From NCBI RefSeq assembly GCF_004362715.1, contig NZ_SNYC01000005.1:970513-1034512 (forward strand): DNA of 64,000 nucleotides. The letters are read 5' to 3'. The notes beneath the pieces were generated by a model that saw only the letters and a program-made list of their open reading frames with translations, did no database searches and had not been told where the DNA came from. This document shows, in pieces, positions 61,603 through 64,000 of this stretch (position 1 is its first letter; each line of letters starts with the position of its first letter). The position numbers and the translations under genes are program-made. Source of the DNA: Pedobacter metabolipauper (lineage in GTDB: Bacteria; Bacteroidota; Bacteroidia; Sphingobacteriales; Sphingobacteriaceae).

Positions 61603-63337
61603 GTTTTAACGCTTCGTATGCATTTACTATTCCACCACTAACACAAAGGTCAGTAAATGGAACCCGAATGCTCTCATCCCTTTCATTCTTATTTTTAACC
61701 TTTTGAGTCACCTTGGTCACGGACTTCATAATGATATCTCTGACTTCAAAAGGTTTCAGCTTCGGATAGTAGCTTAAAATCAATGCCGACAGTCCGGAAA
61801 CCACAGGGGCAGCCATACTTGTTCCATCAAATTCCTCATACTTGGAACCAGGAACGGTAGAGTTGATCATAAATCCAGGAGCAAATACATCAACCGTATT
61901 CTTCCCATAGTTCGAAAAATCAGCTTTTAGTGATGCGTCGTTCGCATAAGCGCTCGCGCCTACCTCAATCCAGTTATTGGCATGCGGTAAAGTAAACTTA
62001 ACCGTATCCATCACAGGTTTAACAGGTGCAGATCTTGAAGGTCTGCCCATCATTCCCTGCTGCTGCATTTGAGGAGTAGGTTTAAATGGAATAACAGCAG
62101 CTGCTTTCTTCTTCATCTCTTTTTTATGAGCGAGTGCTTCGGGGCTATCGTAGTATTTAGTAGGATAATTTTCTGTAATATCGTTATTGGCATTATCATT
62201 TCCTGCCGCATGCACCAACAACACGCCTTTTTCTTCCGCATACTTAACGGCTTCATCCACCACTTCCTTATTCCATTTAAAGCCCTTACCGAAACTCATG
62301 CTAATTACCCTGGCACCATTATCTACCGCATAGCGGATTCCATTGGCCACATCCTTATCACGTTCGTCACCTTCAGGAACAACGCGGATCGCCATGATGC
62401 TTACATTATTGGCAACACCATTAATTCCAATATTATTGCTTCTGTTCGCTCCAATGATACCAGATACATGCGAGCCATGCTCAGCATTTGGTCCGGACAC
62501 ATCATTGTTGCCATAGAACCGCTCTTTTGCATTGGCATAATCATCACCAACAAGTTCTTTTCTCTGGTCATATGCAATGTTCAGATTGTAACGAAGCATC
62601 ACATCGTATTGCTTATAGGCCTCTTTCACTTCTTTATAGAACTTATCGATGCCATGACTATCTTTTGCACCACCACGAATGATCTTTTTGATTTGTTCCT
62701 CTTCTTCGCTATCTGCTGTATAGCGATCCAAATCTTCCAGTGAAGGCACCGCTTTATTATTGATCATAGCTACCGAATCCATAACCTTCTTGATCATGCT
62801 GTAAATGCTGAACGTCTGGTGTGCGACATTATATTTTTGTCCAAATTCTGCATTAGCACGTGTATACAATGCAAATTCCTCTTTCTGTGTACTGTCTAAT
62901 ACGGTAGATCTGATGGTAGATCTGTATTTAGGTGCATAATCTCTTAAGATCCTTACAAGTTCAAGGTTGTCATAAGCAAGATCACCCTTTTTAGAACCGA
63001 TGAAATTCCATCCATGCACATCATCAATATAACCATTGCCATCGTCATCAATACCATTACCAGGGATCTCCTTTTTATTGGTCCACAGCACATCTTTCAG
63101 ATCTTCGTGATTAACATCTACACCACCATCAATAACAGCAACGATTATCTTTTCCTTTGGCTTTTTATTTTTGAGTAATTCCGTGTATGCTTTTTCTGTA
63201 CTGATACCGAAATAACCATCCTTAACAAGGTCGAGGTTATACCAGTTGGCAGGAAGCTTAACATCTTTACTTTGCGAAAACGCAGCAGCATTCAAGAACA
63301 AAAGAAGCCCAACAACCCATATCTCTTTAAATTTCAT
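61577..63337 (-). CDS. S8 family serine peptidase (subtilase)
   Basis: A 586-residue secreted subtilase. Catalytic triad: D70 (VIDGGVD), H287 (HGSHVSG) and S507 (FDGTSMAAP); oxyanion N380 (AAGN). Between D and H lies an unusually long segment (about 110-280), charged and helical, that is not in classical subtilisins. A QQQGMMGRPSR linker near 425-435 is also atypical. It is probably an exported protease. Confidence 0.9.
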   Translation of the reverse strand: MKFKEIWVVGLLLFLNAAAFSQSKDVKLPANWYNLDLVKDGYFGISTEKAYTELLKNKKPKEKIIVAVIDGGVDVNHEDLKDVLWTNKKEIPGNGIDDDGNGYIDDVHGWNFIGSKKGDLAYDNLELVRILRDYAPKYRSTIRSTVLDSTQKEEFALYTRANAEFGQKYNVAHQTFSIYSMIKKVMDSVAMINNKAVPSLEDLDRYTADSEEEEQIKKIIRGGAKDSHGIDKFYKEVKEAYKQYDVMLRYNLNIAYDQRKELVGDDYANAKERFYGNNDVSGPNAEHGSHVSGIIGANRSNNIGINGVANNVSIMAIRVVPEGDERDKDVANGIRYAVDNGARVISMSFGKGFKWNKEVVDEAVKYAEEKGVLLVHAAGNDNANNDITENYPTKYYDSPEALAHKKEMKKKAAAVIPFKPTPQMQQQGMMGRPSRSAPVKPVMDTVKFTLPHANNWIEVGASAYANDASLKADFSNYGKNTVDVFAPGFMINSTVPGSKYEEFDGTSMAAPVVSGLSALILSYYPKLKPFEVRDIIMKSVTKVTQKVKNKNERDESIRVPFTDLCVSGGIVNAYEALKLAEKYPQK

Positions 63338-63650
63338 TTTTAAGTGCTTTTTAGAATTAACGTAAAATACAATTATACGGTTTTAATTATGTTTGAGTAA
63401 AGATTTAGCATTTTTTAACATTCAATCCAGGAGATTAAATAGTGTATTTTAAATCGTACAATTCACGTACATAACAATTAAAAAGCGATATAGTTGAACT
63501 ATTTTGAAATACAATACAAGGGCAAAGAAATCATTATGTTTTTAACCATATTTAACATTTCCTAAAAAAATGGTTCAATACTTTAAAGATCTGCTCAATG
63601 AAAGTATGATTTGAAACCTGTTATAATTTTAAAAACGGTTATAAACAAGA
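63338..63650. other. 313-bp intergenic region
   Basis: AT-rich sequence between the subtilase gene and the rRNA operon terminator. It should hold the subtilase promoter; no clear box or gene is seen. Confidence 0.4.
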
Positions 63651-63678
63651 AAACCCTGCAGCATTAGCTACAGGGTTT
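63651..63678 (-). terminator. rRNA operon terminator
   Basis: AAACCCTG and CAGGGTTT form an 8-bp stem around a 12-nt loop, followed on the minus strand by TTCTTGTTTAT. It lies 12 bp after the 5S gene. Confidence 0.78.
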
Positions 63679-63689
63679 CTTTTAAGATC

Positions 63690-63799
<110 letters not shown>

Positions 63800-63917
63800 T
63801 ATTTTTAATGTTAACGGACATCCCGCTGTACTTACCTTACGGTATACTGCAACTGTCCATAACAATGACATATTATTGAAAGAAGTTAGTTAGGAAGAAC
63901 AAACAACAGTTCTATGC

Positions 63918-64000
63918 TCTTGAAAGCTTCGGATGATTAGTATTACTCGACTTTGATGTCACCACCTTTACATCTGTAACCTATCAACGTAGTAGTCTGC
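63918..64000 (-). rRNA. rrl: 23S ribosomal RNA, 3' end (partial)
   Basis: GTCGAGTAATACTAATCATCCGAAGCTTTC on the minus strand is the conserved 3' terminus of bacterial 23S rRNA. The gene continues past the right edge. The exact 3' end is approximate. Confidence 0.88.

Overview
The window looks like a chromosomal segment of a Bacteroidota bacterium, most likely a Sphingobacteriaceae member close to Pedobacter. The grounds are two SusC/SusD pairs, an ECF sigma/FecR pair, AT-rich intergenic DNA with TAnnTTTG-type promoter boxes, DUF2975/Xre and DUF2200 proteins, and a large plant-cell-wall polysaccharide utilisation locus (PUL). The genus is an inference from gene style, not from a search.

Bases 1-11,725 form a defence island. 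It starts with the 3' part of hamA and a complete hamB (Hachiman), followed by a lone HEPN-domain protein that resembles ApeA, then a stretch of apparently decayed coding DNA. Next, on the minus strand, is a tightly coupled three-gene operon: a retron-type reverse transcriptase with a long unassigned C-terminus, a small receiver-like protein, and a three-part protein with a complete response-regulator receiver followed by a C-terminal HEPN (Rx4H) module. A Bacteroidota-type promoter and a hairpin-rich leader of about 120 nt precede the reverse transcriptase. I do not recognise this RT-receiver-receiver/HEPN combination as a described system, and it is the main candidate for something new here. 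A Fic-fold protein with its catalytic His replaced by Gln, preceded by two matching inverted repeats, closes the island.

Bases 11,730-20,953 hold housekeeping and stress genes: DUF2200, an erythromycin-esterase-like protein, a DUF2975/Xre pair, DinB, and a four-gene alkylation-repair operon in which the Ada functions are split (AraC-methyltransferase fusion, 2OG oxygenase, free Ada-type zinc domain, AlkB). An SDR/AraC operon follows, preceded by 22-bp-spaced direct repeats.

Bases 21,130-29,241 are an ECF sigma, FecR, SusC, SusD series ending in an alkaline phosphatase, with no glycoside hydrolase. Bases 29,422-32,947 are small regulatory and metabolic genes (AraC, SDR, DinB, NTF2-like, Crp/Fnr).

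Bases 33,168-59,247 are a PUL for pectic rhamnogalacturonan-I and/or arabinogalactan. The minus-strand operon SusC-SusD-DUF4959/5126/5000-DUF4998-GH16-GH97-PL11 is flanked by a GH51 gene (plus strand), by the minus-strand series GH51, GH43-GH43, GH105, DUF2264, BNR-4, and by the plus-strand pair GH51-GH43. No regulator gene lies inside. A similar 23-bp element sits upstream of three of its transcription starts, suggesting one trans-acting regulator. The expected flow is outer-membrane capture and import by SusCD, backbone cleavage by PL11, hydrolysis of unsaturated ends by GH105, and removal of arabinan and other side chains by GH51/GH43/GH97/GH16.

Bases 59,248-64,000 hold a short repeat tract, a beta-barrel-like protein, an aspartyl protease with a PDZ domain, a truncated LytTR remnant, a subtilase, and the 5S and the 3' end of the 23S rRNA of an rRNA operon on the minus strand.
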